Source: Pollutibacter sp044353505 (lineage in GTDB: Bacteria > Bacteroidota > Bacteroidia > Chitinophagales > Chitinophagaceae). From it: a stretch of DNA of 64,000 bases. A model generated the notes under the pieces. That model was not told the origin of the DNA. It worked only from the letters and a program-made list of their open reading frames with translations, and made no database searches. The stretch spans positions 1 through 64,000 of the forward strand of contig JBILBU010000008.1 in NCBI GenBank assembly GCA_044353505.1, read 5' to 3'. This document shows, in pieces, positions 7,931 to 15,950 of the stretch (position 1 is its first letter; each line of letters opens with the position of its first letter). The position numbers were made by a program, and so were the translations under genes.

Positions 7931-10255
7931 TTATTTTACTGTGGTTTCGTCTAAGTTGAAAAGCATTTGGTTTACCTGCATCAGTGCTGCAGCTTGAGCA
8001 ATATCTTTTGTGATAATTTGATCTAATTCTCCTGCACTCAGATAGCCGGCACTTTTTTTCTTGTCTTGGTTGAATTTGTTTTTTTCCTTTTGGTAATAAT
8101 CAAAGAGCATGGCGATTTCATTGGCCTTAGGCTTTCTGCACACGATCGTTCTGAATACCCGTTCAACCTTTTGCTCTTCAGTTAGTTTCATGTTGGCTGT
8201 TTTTTGTGCCAACACCCTTGCAGATTCCAATGTTTGTGGATCGTTCATGAGCACAAGTGCTTGAAGTGGGGTATTCGTTCTTGTCCTGCTCACTTCGCAT
8301 TGGTCTCTCGTGCTCGCATCCATGATCAGCAAGGCTGGTGGGGGAGCAGTACGTTTAATGAAGGTATAGAGACCTCTTCTGTACAATTTGTCTCCCTTGT
8401 CTTGTTCATACCTGGCCAATTCTCCACGTCCAGAGGTGGTAGATTCCCACACCCCTTTGGGTTGATAAGGCTTGACACTTGGTCCGCCTATTTCAGGATT
8501 GATAATTCCAGATGAACTGAGGATTAAGTCGCGCTGCAACTCTGCACTAAGCCTAAGTCTAGGGAAGAAGCTATAGAATTTATTGTCAGGGTCTATTTGA
8601 TAAACTTTAGCAGTTCTTTTGGCAGACTGTTTATAGGTTGCAGAAGAGACCATCAATTTTACCAGTTTTTTGATATCCCATCCACTTTCGCGGAATTCAA
8701 CTGCTAGCCAGTCGAGCAGTTCTGGATGAGAAGGCAGTTCGCCTTGCATTCCAAAATCTCCTGTGGTTTTTACAAGACCTCTTCCAAACAATTCATTCCA
8801 GACTCTATTTACATATACCCTTGCAGTGAGTGGGTTTTGAGGATCAAGCATCCACTTTGTCAATCCCAAACGGTTTTTTTCGAACTTCTTCGTGTTGAAA
8901 GTGAGAACAGAAGCAGGAGTAGCCATCTCTACGGTGTCTGCAGGTTGATCATAAGCGCCTCTTCTCAATAACCTTGTTTGGCGAATGGTAGAACTGTCTT
9001 GCATAACCATCACGTTTACCGCATTGGTGTCTTTTTTGTTGATGAAGGTTAATAAACTGTCGACATCTTTTGAGGTAATATTTACTATTGGTGGATCCGC
9101 ATGAGAGGCATCGATTGTTCCAACAATTCCTTTTTCTGGAACCCTGTCGAAGAATGCAAACATGCTATAATAATCTTTCTGGGAAATAGGATCAAATTTA
9201 TGATCATGGCATTTAGAACATTCTAGCGTGATGGCCATGAAAGCTTTTCCGAACGTATTGGTTCTATCTGTTACGTATTCAATTCTATATTCTTCGTCAA
9301 TTACGCCACCCTCTTGAGTGATTTTATGGTTTCTATTAAAACCCGTAGCGAGCAGCTGCTCTTTGTTGGGGGATGGTAATAGGTCACCAGCAATTTGCCA
9401 AGTGATGAATTTCGAGAAAGGATAGTTTTCATTGAAAGCATGTATAACCCAGTCGCGCCAAGGCCACATGGTGCGGTAACCATCATCCTGGTATCCATGG
9501 CTATCAGCATACCTTGCAAGGTCTAACCATTGAATGGCCATTTTTTCACCATAGTGTTTACTGGCAAGCAATTCATCTATAACTTTTTCATAAGCATTTG
9601 GTGAATTGTCATTCAAAAATTTTTCTTGTTGTTCTACTGTCGGAGGCAAACCAGTGATGTCCATTGAAACTCTTTTCAGCAGCGCTTCTTTATCAGCTTG
9701 CTCATTTTGTTTCAATCCCTTTTCTTCCAGCTTTGCAAGTATGAAATTATCAATTGCATTTTGAGGCGCTAGTGATGCATCTACTTTTGGCACTTCGGGT
9801 CTTGTTGGTGCGATGAAAGACCAATGTTTTTTGAATTTGGCTCCTTGTTCAATCCACTTCTTTAGGATTTGAATTTCAATTTTTGAAAGTGCCAGATTGC
9901 TGTTAGGAGGAGGCATCAGCTCAGCGGTATCTGCAGTTGTTATGCGATAGTAAAGTGCAGATTTAATTGGATCTCCTGGAACAACAACGTGTTGTGTAAT
10001 ATCTTCTTTAAGTGCGGCGAATGCACCTTTTTCTGAGTCTAACCTTAGGTTGGCTTCTCTCTTGTTTGCATCAGGACCGTGGCACTTGAAACACTTGTCG
10101 GACAATATTGGACGAACGTGATAATTGAAGTCCACAACATCAGGCACTCCGCCTTCTTCAACTTGCTTTTGGGAGGTCGTGAAGTAGGCAATCAACCCTA
10201 CAATCAACACTAGGCTTGTACCTGCTAAAACCTTTTTATTAAAAGATAAATTCAT
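7931..10255 (-). CDS. PSD1/PSCyt (DUF1549-DUF1553) cytochrome c protein, copy 2
   Basis: A 774-residue planctomycete-type protein. Residues 10-27 form a hydrophobic signal anchor. The PSCyt1 domain carries heme motif CFKCH at 55-59. A DUF1549 (PSCyt2) region follows (LPPTVEQQEKFL, WLDLARYADSHGYQDDGYR) with a second CxxCH (CSKCHDHK, around residue 350). The C-terminal DUF1553 (PSD1) domain includes NPLTARVYVNRVW and RTRTNTPLQALVLMNDP. The reaction is unknown; two c-type hemes imply periplasmic redox chemistry or electron transfer. By eye most residues match the neighbouring copy at 10429-12750, so this is a tandem duplicate. It pairs with the DUF1501 gene directly downstream. Confidence 0.93.
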   Translation of the reverse strand: MNLSFNKKVLAGTSLVLIVGLIAYFTTSQKQVEEGGVPDVVDFNYHVRPILSDKCFKCHGPDANKREANLRLDSEKGAFAALKEDITQHVVVPGDPIKSALYYRITTADTAELMPPPNSNLALSKIEIQILKKWIEQGAKFKKHWSFIAPTRPEVPKVDASLAPQNAIDNFILAKLEEKGLKQNEQADKEALLKRVSMDITGLPPTVEQQEKFLNDNSPNAYEKVIDELLASKHYGEKMAIQWLDLARYADSHGYQDDGYRTMWPWRDWVIHAFNENYPFSKFITWQIAGDLLPSPNKEQLLATGFNRNHKITQEGGVIDEEYRIEYVTDRTNTFGKAFMAITLECSKCHDHKFDPISQKDYYSMFAFFDRVPEKGIVGTIDASHADPPIVNITSKDVDSLLTFINKKDTNAVNVMVMQDSSTIRQTRLLRRGAYDQPADTVEMATPASVLTFNTKKFEKNRLGLTKWMLDPQNPLTARVYVNRVWNELFGRGLVKTTGDFGMQGELPSHPELLDWLAVEFRESGWDIKKLVKLMVSSATYKQSAKRTAKVYQIDPDNKFYSFFPRLRLSAELQRDLILSSSGIINPEIGGPSVKPYQPKGVWESTTSGRGELARYEQDKGDKLYRRGLYTFIKRTAPPPALLIMDASTRDQCEVSRTRTNTPLQALVLMNDPQTLESARVLAQKTANMKLTEEQKVERVFRTIVCRKPKANEIAMLFDYYQKEKNKFNQDKKKSAGYLSAGELDQIITKDIAQAAALMQVNQMLFNLDETTVK

Positions 10256-10428
10256 GAGATATTGCGTTTCGTTGGTCCTGTTAAATAAATCGTATACAAT
10301 TTATGCATTTTTCAGTTTTTTTCCCATCTTTTTACTGCTTTTTTGTTTAACAGATTGCACACAACAAGATTTGGCAATTGATTTCAACAAAGATGGCACC
10401 AAATAGTTTTCAGGTATTCGAACTTGAT

Positions 10429-12750
10429 TTATTTGACAGTGGTTTCGTCAATATTGAACAGCATTTGATTCACTTGCATCAATGCAGCTGTTTCAGCGAT
10501 GTCTTTGGTGTTGATCTGTTCAAATTCTCCAACTGTCAGATAGCTTGAAGCTCTTTTCTTATCCAAGGTGAATTTATTTTTTTCCTGTTGATAGTATTCC
10601 TGGAGCATCTTGATCTCGTTTTCCTTTGGTTTCCTGCACAAGACGGTCCTGAACAATCTTTCTATTTTTTGTTCCTTAGAAAGGTTCATGTTGGCTGTAT
10701 TTTGTGCCAGCACCCTGGCCGCCTCCAAAGTTTGGGGATCATTCATCAACACAAGTGCCTGCAGTGGCGTGTTTGTTCTGGTTCTGGTGACCTCACACTG
10801 GTCTCTTGTACTGGCATCCATGATGAGTAGTGCTGGTGGAGGAGCTGTGCGTTTTATGAATGTGTAAAGTCCTCTACGGTATAATTTATCTGCATTGTCC
10901 TGAATGTACGTTGCCAATTCGCCACGCCCTGATGTAGTTGCCTCCCAAACCCCTTTTGGCTGGTACGGTTTTACGCTAGGGCCTCCAATTTCAGGATTTA
11001 GCACACCTGAGGAACTTAATATGAGATCTCGTTGCAGCTCAGCATTCAACCTCAATCTTGGAAAATAACTGTAATATTTGTTGTCAGGATCTATCTGATA
11101 TACTTTTTGAGATCTTTTCGTTGTCTGCTTGTATGTTGATGAAGTGACAATCAACTTAACCAGTTTTTTGATATCCCACCCACTTTCCCTGAATTCAACT
11201 GCCAGCCAGTCGAGCAGTTCTGGATGAGAAGGCAGTTCGCCTTGCATTCCAAAGTCTCCTGTGGTTTTGACAAGGCCTCTTCCAAACAATTCATTCCAAA
11301 CCCTATTCACATATACCCTAGCTGTGAGTGGGTTTTGAGGATCAAGCATCCACTTGGTCAATCCCAAACGGTTTTTTTCAAACTTTTTGGTGTTGAATGC
11401 AAGCACAGATACAGGGGTTGACATCTCAACCGTATCTGAAGGCTGGTCGTAGGCGCCTCTTCTAAGCACTCGAGTTTTGCGAATATCGGCGCTGTCTTGC
11501 ATCACCATTACTTTTACTTCGCCAGTATCCTTCTTATTGATGAATGTCAGCAAGCTGTCAACCTCTTTTGAGGTGATTTTCATTAGAGGGGGATCTGCAT
11601 GAGAGGAAAGAGAAAGGTTGTCAGCAAGTCCTTGATCAGGAACCCTGTCGAAGAATGCGAACATGCTGTAATAATCTTTCTGGGATATTGGATCATATTT
11701 ATGGTCATGGCATTTTGAGCACTCAAGTGTAATAGCCATAAAAGCCTTTCCAAAAGTGTTCGTTCTGTCTGTCACATATTCTATTCTATACTCTTCCTCA
11801 ATCACACCACCTTCTTGTGTGATTTTGTGATTGCGGTTAAAGCCTGTAGCAAGCAATTGTTCTCTTGTTGGATTGGGAAGAAGATCGCCGGCGAGTTGCC
11901 AAGTGATGAACTTCGAAAACGGATAATTTTGATTGAAGGCATGGATTACCCAATCACGCCAAGGCCACATGGTTCGGTAGCTATCATCTTGGTAGCCGTG
12001 GCTATCAGCATACCTTGCAAGGTCTAGCCATTGAATGGCCATTTTTTCACCATAGTGCTTGCTTGCAAGTAATTCATCTACAATTTTTTCATATGCATTT
12101 GATGAATTATCGGTTAAAAATTTTTCTTGTTGTTCAACAGTTGGCGGTAATCCTGTTATGTCCATTGAAACCCTCTTCAACAGTGCTTCTTTATCGGCTT
12201 GTTCACTTGGCTGCAATCCCTTTTCTTTTAGTTTTGCAATTACGAAATGATCGATAGGGTTCAAGGGTTTAGTATCGGTAGCCACTGTTGGCACTGCTGG
12301 CCTTGTTGGCGGAATGAAAGACCAATGTTTTTTATACTTTGCACCTTGCTCAATCCATTTCTTTAATATTGCTATTTCAGTTTTGGATAATGAAAGATTT
12401 GCATTTGGGGGAGGCATCACCTCTGCAGTATCAGAACTGATCAGGCGTAGGTAAAGTGCTGAATTGAGCGGGTCTCCCGGAACAACAACATGTTTAGTGA
12501 CATCTTCTTTAAGAGCCGCATAAGCACCTTGTTCTGAGTCTAAGCGCAGATTAGCTTCTCTCTTGTTTGCATCAGGTCCGTGGCACTTGAAACACTTGTC
12601 GGATAATATCGGACGAACATGATAATTGAAGTCCACCACATCAGGCACACCGCCTTCTTGTTCTTGCTTTTCTGAAGTTGCAAAATAAGTGGCTAATCCA
12701 ACTACCACCAAAGCACTTACACTGATTATTATCTTTTTATTGATAGCCAT
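10429..12750 (-). CDS. PSD1/PSCyt (DUF1549-DUF1553) cytochrome c protein, copy 1
   Basis: A 773-residue paralogue of the downstream gene with the same order: membrane anchor at residues 5-22, PSCyt1 heme site CFKCH at 53-57, DUF1549 with a second CxxCH (CSKCHDHK), then DUF1553. Differences from the other copy cluster in the N-terminal anchor, the linker near residues 140-170 and the segment after FFDRVP. This copy has no DUF1501 gene of its own; 173 bases of AT-rich DNA separate it from copy 2, with no terminator that I can see. It is the first gene of the operon, divergent from pckG. Confidence 0.92.
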   Translation of the reverse strand: MAINKKIIISVSALVVVGLATYFATSEKQEQEGGVPDVVDFNYHVRPILSDKCFKCHGPDANKREANLRLDSEQGAYAALKEDVTKHVVVPGDPLNSALYLRLISSDTAEVMPPPNANLSLSKTEIAILKKWIEQGAKYKKHWSFIPPTRPAVPTVATDTKPLNPIDHFVIAKLKEKGLQPSEQADKEALLKRVSMDITGLPPTVEQQEKFLTDNSSNAYEKIVDELLASKHYGEKMAIQWLDLARYADSHGYQDDSYRTMWPWRDWVIHAFNQNYPFSKFITWQLAGDLLPNPTREQLLATGFNRNHKITQEGGVIEEEYRIEYVTDRTNTFGKAFMAITLECSKCHDHKYDPISQKDYYSMFAFFDRVPDQGLADNLSLSSHADPPLMKITSKEVDSLLTFINKKDTGEVKVMVMQDSADIRKTRVLRRGAYDQPSDTVEMSTPVSVLAFNTKKFEKNRLGLTKWMLDPQNPLTARVYVNRVWNELFGRGLVKTTGDFGMQGELPSHPELLDWLAVEFRESGWDIKKLVKLIVTSSTYKQTTKRSQKVYQIDPDNKYYSYFPRLRLNAELQRDLILSSSGVLNPEIGGPSVKPYQPKGVWEATTSGRGELATYIQDNADKLYRRGLYTFIKRTAPPPALLIMDASTRDQCEVTRTRTNTPLQALVLMNDPQTLEAARVLAQNTANMNLSKEQKIERLFRTVLCRKPKENEIKMLQEYYQQEKNKFTLDKKRASSYLTVGEFEQINTKDIAETAALMQVNQMLFNIDETTVK

Positions 12751-12839
12751 TATTTTGAGGATGGGAAATTTAGTTTGTAGAGTAAAATTGGTGGTCTCAA
12801 TTTAAGCGTTTATTTAATGTCAGATGATATTTTTCTAAT

Positions 12840-12879
12840 TTTTCTTTTCATCAACTGCCCAGGATTTTGGCTTACTTTG
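12840..12879 (+). promoter_or_regulatory. Likely pckG promoter
   Basis: A -7-like box TTACTTTG (12872-12879, one mismatch to TAnnTTTG) is preceded about 22 bases upstream by TTTTC. It lies 31 bases before the PEP carboxykinase start, in the divergent region shared with the PSD1 operon. Confidence 0.5.
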
Positions 12880-12910
12880 TATGTAGTACATTTAAATAAA
12901 CTTGAGTTAT

Positions 12911-14755
12911 ATGGCAGTTATAATCCCTTCAAACCTCAAGAATATTTCGCTCATTAATTTTGTTCAGGAAATTGCTCAATTGGCTACTCCTGATGAGGTT
13001 TATTTTTGTAATGGTTCAGATGAAGAGTATCAGCAACTCTGTAACCTGCTGGTTTCAAACGGAACATTCACTGAATTAAATCAAGAACGCTGGCCAAACA
13101 GCTTTGCTTGCAACTCTGACCCAAGTGATGTAGCGCGTGTAGAAGATAAAACGTTTATCTGCAGTCGCAGAAAGGAAGATGCAGGTCCAACCAACAATTG
13201 GATGGATCCCAAAGAGATGAAGACCATGCTCAAAGGGTTGTTTAAGGGTTCAATGAAAGGGAGAACGATGTATGTGATTCCCTTTTGTATGGGGCCTTTG
13301 GGCTCGCCACTCTCCAAAATTGGTGTTCAGGTAACAGACTCAGCTTATGTGGTGGTGAATATGCACATCATGACTCGGGTGGGAGATAAAGTGTTGGAAC
13401 AGCTTGGTGCCGAGGTAGAATTTATTCAGTGTTTGCACTCTTTAGGCGCACCCTTGGAGCCTGGGCAAAAAGATCTTTCCTGGCCCTGCAATCCAACAAC
13501 AAAATATATTGTACACTATCCAGAAGACAGAGCTATTGCATCTTACGGTTCAGGTTATGGGGGCAATGCACTTCTTGGAAAGAAATGCTTTGCATTAAGA
13601 ATAGCTTCAGCGATGGCAAAAGAGGAAGGTTGGTTGGCAGAACACATGTTGATCCTTGGGGTTGAAGATCCAAAGGGAAAGAAAACCTATGTTGCTGCTG
13701 CGTTTCCTAGTGCATGCGGGAAAACAAATTTTGCCATGCTTATACCACCTGCAGATATGAAAGGGTGGAAGATCACCACTGTTGGAGACGATATTGCGTG
13801 GATCAAGCCAGGGAAGGATGGTAAACTGTATGCCATTAACCCTGAATATGGATATTTTGGCGTTGCTCCGGGTACAAATGCAGATACCAATCCAAATGCA
13901 ATTGCTGCGCTATCAAAAAATAGCATTTTCACCAATGTTGGCATTACACCGGAAGGTGATGTTTGGTGGGAAGGGCTTTCAGAAAAGGCTCCAGAAAATG
14001 TATTGAATTGGAGAGGAGAGCTCCATGATCCAGCTTCTGGAAAGCCTGTTGCTCATGCCAATGCGCGGTTTACTGCACCCGGACATCAAAATCCAAGTAT
14101 CGATCCGGATTGGGAAAATCCAAATGGAGTTCCGATCAGTGCGTTTATTTTTGGTGGAAGAAGGAGCACCACGATCCCATTGCTTTACCAGGCATTCAAC
14201 TGGAACTTCGGGGTGTATCTGGCAGCCACCATGGGTTCAGAAACTACCGCTGCAGCATTTGGTGAAATCGGGAAAGTGAGGAGAGATCCATTTGCGATGC
14301 TTCCCTTTTGCGGATATCACATGGCAGATTATTTTAATCATTGGTTGCAGCTGGGGCGTAACCTCCCCAATCCCCCAAGAATTTTTGGGGTAAACTGGTT
14401 CCGAAAAGATAGCAATGGTAAATTTTTGTGGCCCGGCTTTGGCGAAAATATGCGGATGTTAAAATGGATTGTAGAGCGTGTTGAAGGAGAGGTGTCTTCA
14501 ATTGAAAGTCCAATTGGCTGGGTGCCCAAGTATGACGATATTGAATGGGGGAAACTTGCTTTTACTGAAGAACAGTACGAGCAGGTGATGGAAGTTGACC
14601 GTGAGGCATGGAAAATTGAAATCTTGAATCACGAAGAATTATTCTCCAGGATGTACGACAGGCTTCCGAAAGAGTTTTTTTTCATGAGGGAACTCTTGTT
14701 GTCTGGACTTTGGAGATCTCCAGAACATTGGTCTCTGGCACCCGAGATACATTAA
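12911..14755 (+). CDS. pckG: Phosphoenolpyruvate carboxykinase (GTP)
   Basis: This enzyme converts oxaloacetate and GTP to phosphoenolpyruvate, CO2 and GDP in gluconeogenesis. The product has 614 residues from ATG 12911; a TTG at 12902 is in frame but less likely. Diagnostic GTP-class motifs are present: the P-loop FPSACGKTNFAM with the reactive cysteine, the metal-binding region GDDIAW, and FGGRRSTTIPL. Its length is that of the GTP family, not the ATP family (about 540). It stands alone with its own promoter, next to pdhB, so two enzymes of the PEP/pyruvate node sit side by side. Confidence 0.97.
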   Translation: MAVIIPSNLKNISLINFVQEIAQLATPDEVYFCNGSDEEYQQLCNLLVSNGTFTELNQERWPNSFACNSDPSDVARVEDKTFICSRRKEDAGPTNNWMDPKEMKTMLKGLFKGSMKGRTMYVIPFCMGPLGSPLSKIGVQVTDSAYVVVNMHIMTRVGDKVLEQLGAEVEFIQCLHSLGAPLEPGQKDLSWPCNPTTKYIVHYPEDRAIASYGSGYGGNALLGKKCFALRIASAMAKEEGWLAEHMLILGVEDPKGKKTYVAAAFPSACGKTNFAMLIPPADMKGWKITTVGDDIAWIKPGKDGKLYAINPEYGYFGVAPGTNADTNPNAIAALSKNSIFTNVGITPEGDVWWEGLSEKAPENVLNWRGELHDPASGKPVAHANARFTAPGHQNPSIDPDWENPNGVPISAFIFGGRRSTTIPLLYQAFNWNFGVYLAATMGSETTAAAFGEIGKVRRDPFAMLPFCGYHMADYFNHWLQLGRNLPNPPRIFGVNWFRKDSNGKFLWPGFGENMRMLKWIVERVEGEVSSIESPIGWVPKYDDIEWGKLAFTEEQYEQVMEVDREAWKIEILNHEELFSRMYDRLPKEFFFMRELLLSGLWRSPEHWSLAPEIH

Positions 14756-14839
14756 GATATCTTTGAATGAGGCAGATATCATAGCTCCAGTAAGGCTAGC
14801 ATAACCTGCTTAAGGGGGCTTTTGAGTGGTGAAACATCT

Positions 14840-14871
14840 TTTGCTGTTGTCCACTTCATGCAATACTTTTG
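14840..14871 (+). promoter_or_regulatory. pdhB promoter, close to consensus
   Basis: A -33 box TTTG (14840-14843), exactly 20 bases, then -7 box TACTTTTG (14864-14871) match the Bacteroidota primary sigma consensus TTTG-N19/20-TAnnTTTG. The start codon of pdhB is 21 bases downstream. This is the cleanest promoter in the window. Confidence 0.78.
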
Positions 14872-14892
14872 CACCAGTAATAAAATGTATTT

Positions 14893-15879
14893 ATGGGAAG
14901 GATTATTGCTTTTCGCGAAGCCCTTAGGGAAGCGATGCAGGAAGAAATGAGGAGAGACGAAAGGGTATTTTTAATGGGAGAAGAAGTTGCTGAATATAAT
15001 GGTGCCTACAAGGTGAGCCAGGGTATGCTCGATGAATTTGGTGCGAAGCGAGTCATCGATACCCCTATTGCCGAGCTGGGCTTCACCGCCATTGCTGTTG
15101 GTGCAGCGCAAAACGGGTTGAGGCCAATTGTGGAGTACATGACCTGGAATTTTGCTGTTCTCCCTCTCGATCAAATTCTCAATACCGCTTCAAAAATGCT
15201 TGCCATGAGTGGCGGACAAGTTGGTTGCCCAATTGTTTTTAGGGGTGCCAATGGATCTGCGGGTCAGTTAGGCGCTCAACACTCAACAGCCTTTGAAAGC
15301 ATGTATGCTAACATCCCAGGTTTGAAAGTAATTTCTGTTTCAAATCCCTATGATGCAAAAGGGTTGTTGAAGAGTGCTATTCGCGATGATGATCCTGTCG
15401 TGTTTATGGAAAGTGAAGTGATGTATGGTGAAAAAGGTGAGGTTCCTGAAGAAGAGTATTTGATTCCAATTGGAAAGTCAGACATCAAAAGAGCAGGAAG
15501 GGATGTTACTATTGTATCGTTCAACAAGATGATGAAAGTAGCCCTAGGCGCAGCTGAAGAACTTGAAAGAGAAGGAATCAGTGCAGAGGTCATTGACCTT
15601 CGTACAATTCGTCCGCTCGACTGGATGACGATTCTAGAGAGTGTTAAAAAAACAAACAGGTTGGTTATTGTTGAAGAGCAGTGGCCTTTTGCTTCTATAT
15701 CCTCCGAGATTAGTTACAGAATTCAGAAAGAAGGATTTGACTACCTGGATGCACCAATCAGAAGAATTACTGCAGCTGATGCCCCCATGCACTACGCACC
15801 AAATCTTGTAGCAGCCTATCTTCCTGACGTTGCTCGAACTGTCCGGTTGGTCAAGGAAGTGATGTATGCCAAGAAGTAG
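14893..15879 (+). CDS. pdhB: Pyruvate dehydrogenase E1 component, beta subunit
   Basis: Beta half of the thiamine diphosphate-dependent E1 enzyme that decarboxylates pyruvate for acetyl-CoA formation. The 328-residue protein shows the E1-beta hallmarks FLMGEEVAEYNGAYKVSQGM with the ThDP-contacting Glu, DTPIAELGFTAIAVGAA, the QHST segment (GAQHSTAFESMYANIPGL) and the C-terminal transketolase domain IDLRTIRPLDWMTI. The alpha subunit is not adjacent, so the two E1 genes are separated in this genome. It is a single-gene unit with its own promoter and a strong terminator. Confidence 0.95.
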   Translation: MGRIIAFREALREAMQEEMRRDERVFLMGEEVAEYNGAYKVSQGMLDEFGAKRVIDTPIAELGFTAIAVGAAQNGLRPIVEYMTWNFAVLPLDQILNTASKMLAMSGGQVGCPIVFRGANGSAGQLGAQHSTAFESMYANIPGLKVISVSNPYDAKGLLKSAIRDDDPVVFMESEVMYGEKGEVPEEEYLIPIGKSDIKRAGRDVTIVSFNKMMKVALGAAEELEREGISAEVIDLRTIRPLDWMTILESVKKTNRLVIVEEQWPFASISSEISYRIQKEGFDYLDAPIRRITAADAPMHYAPNLVAAYLPDVARTVRLVKEVMYAKK

Positions 15880-15898
15880 TATTTAAAATATTTTATTT

Positions 15899-15926
15899 TA
15901 AACCCGGTAATTCCGGGTTTTTTTTT
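15899..15926 (+). terminator. Rho-independent terminator after pdhB
   Basis: An 8-bp stem AAACCCGG / CCGGGTTT with a short loop is followed by a run of T, about 20 bases after the pdhB stop codon. Confidence 0.9.
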
Positions 15927-15950
15927 GACAAATAGAAAGTAAAATTATCT

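Noticed and set aside
7931..12750. Long direct repeat that could be a composite mobile element
   Set aside because: The repeated DNA is the coding sequence of two paralogous cytochromes; there is no transposase, no terminal inverted repeat and no target-site duplication.
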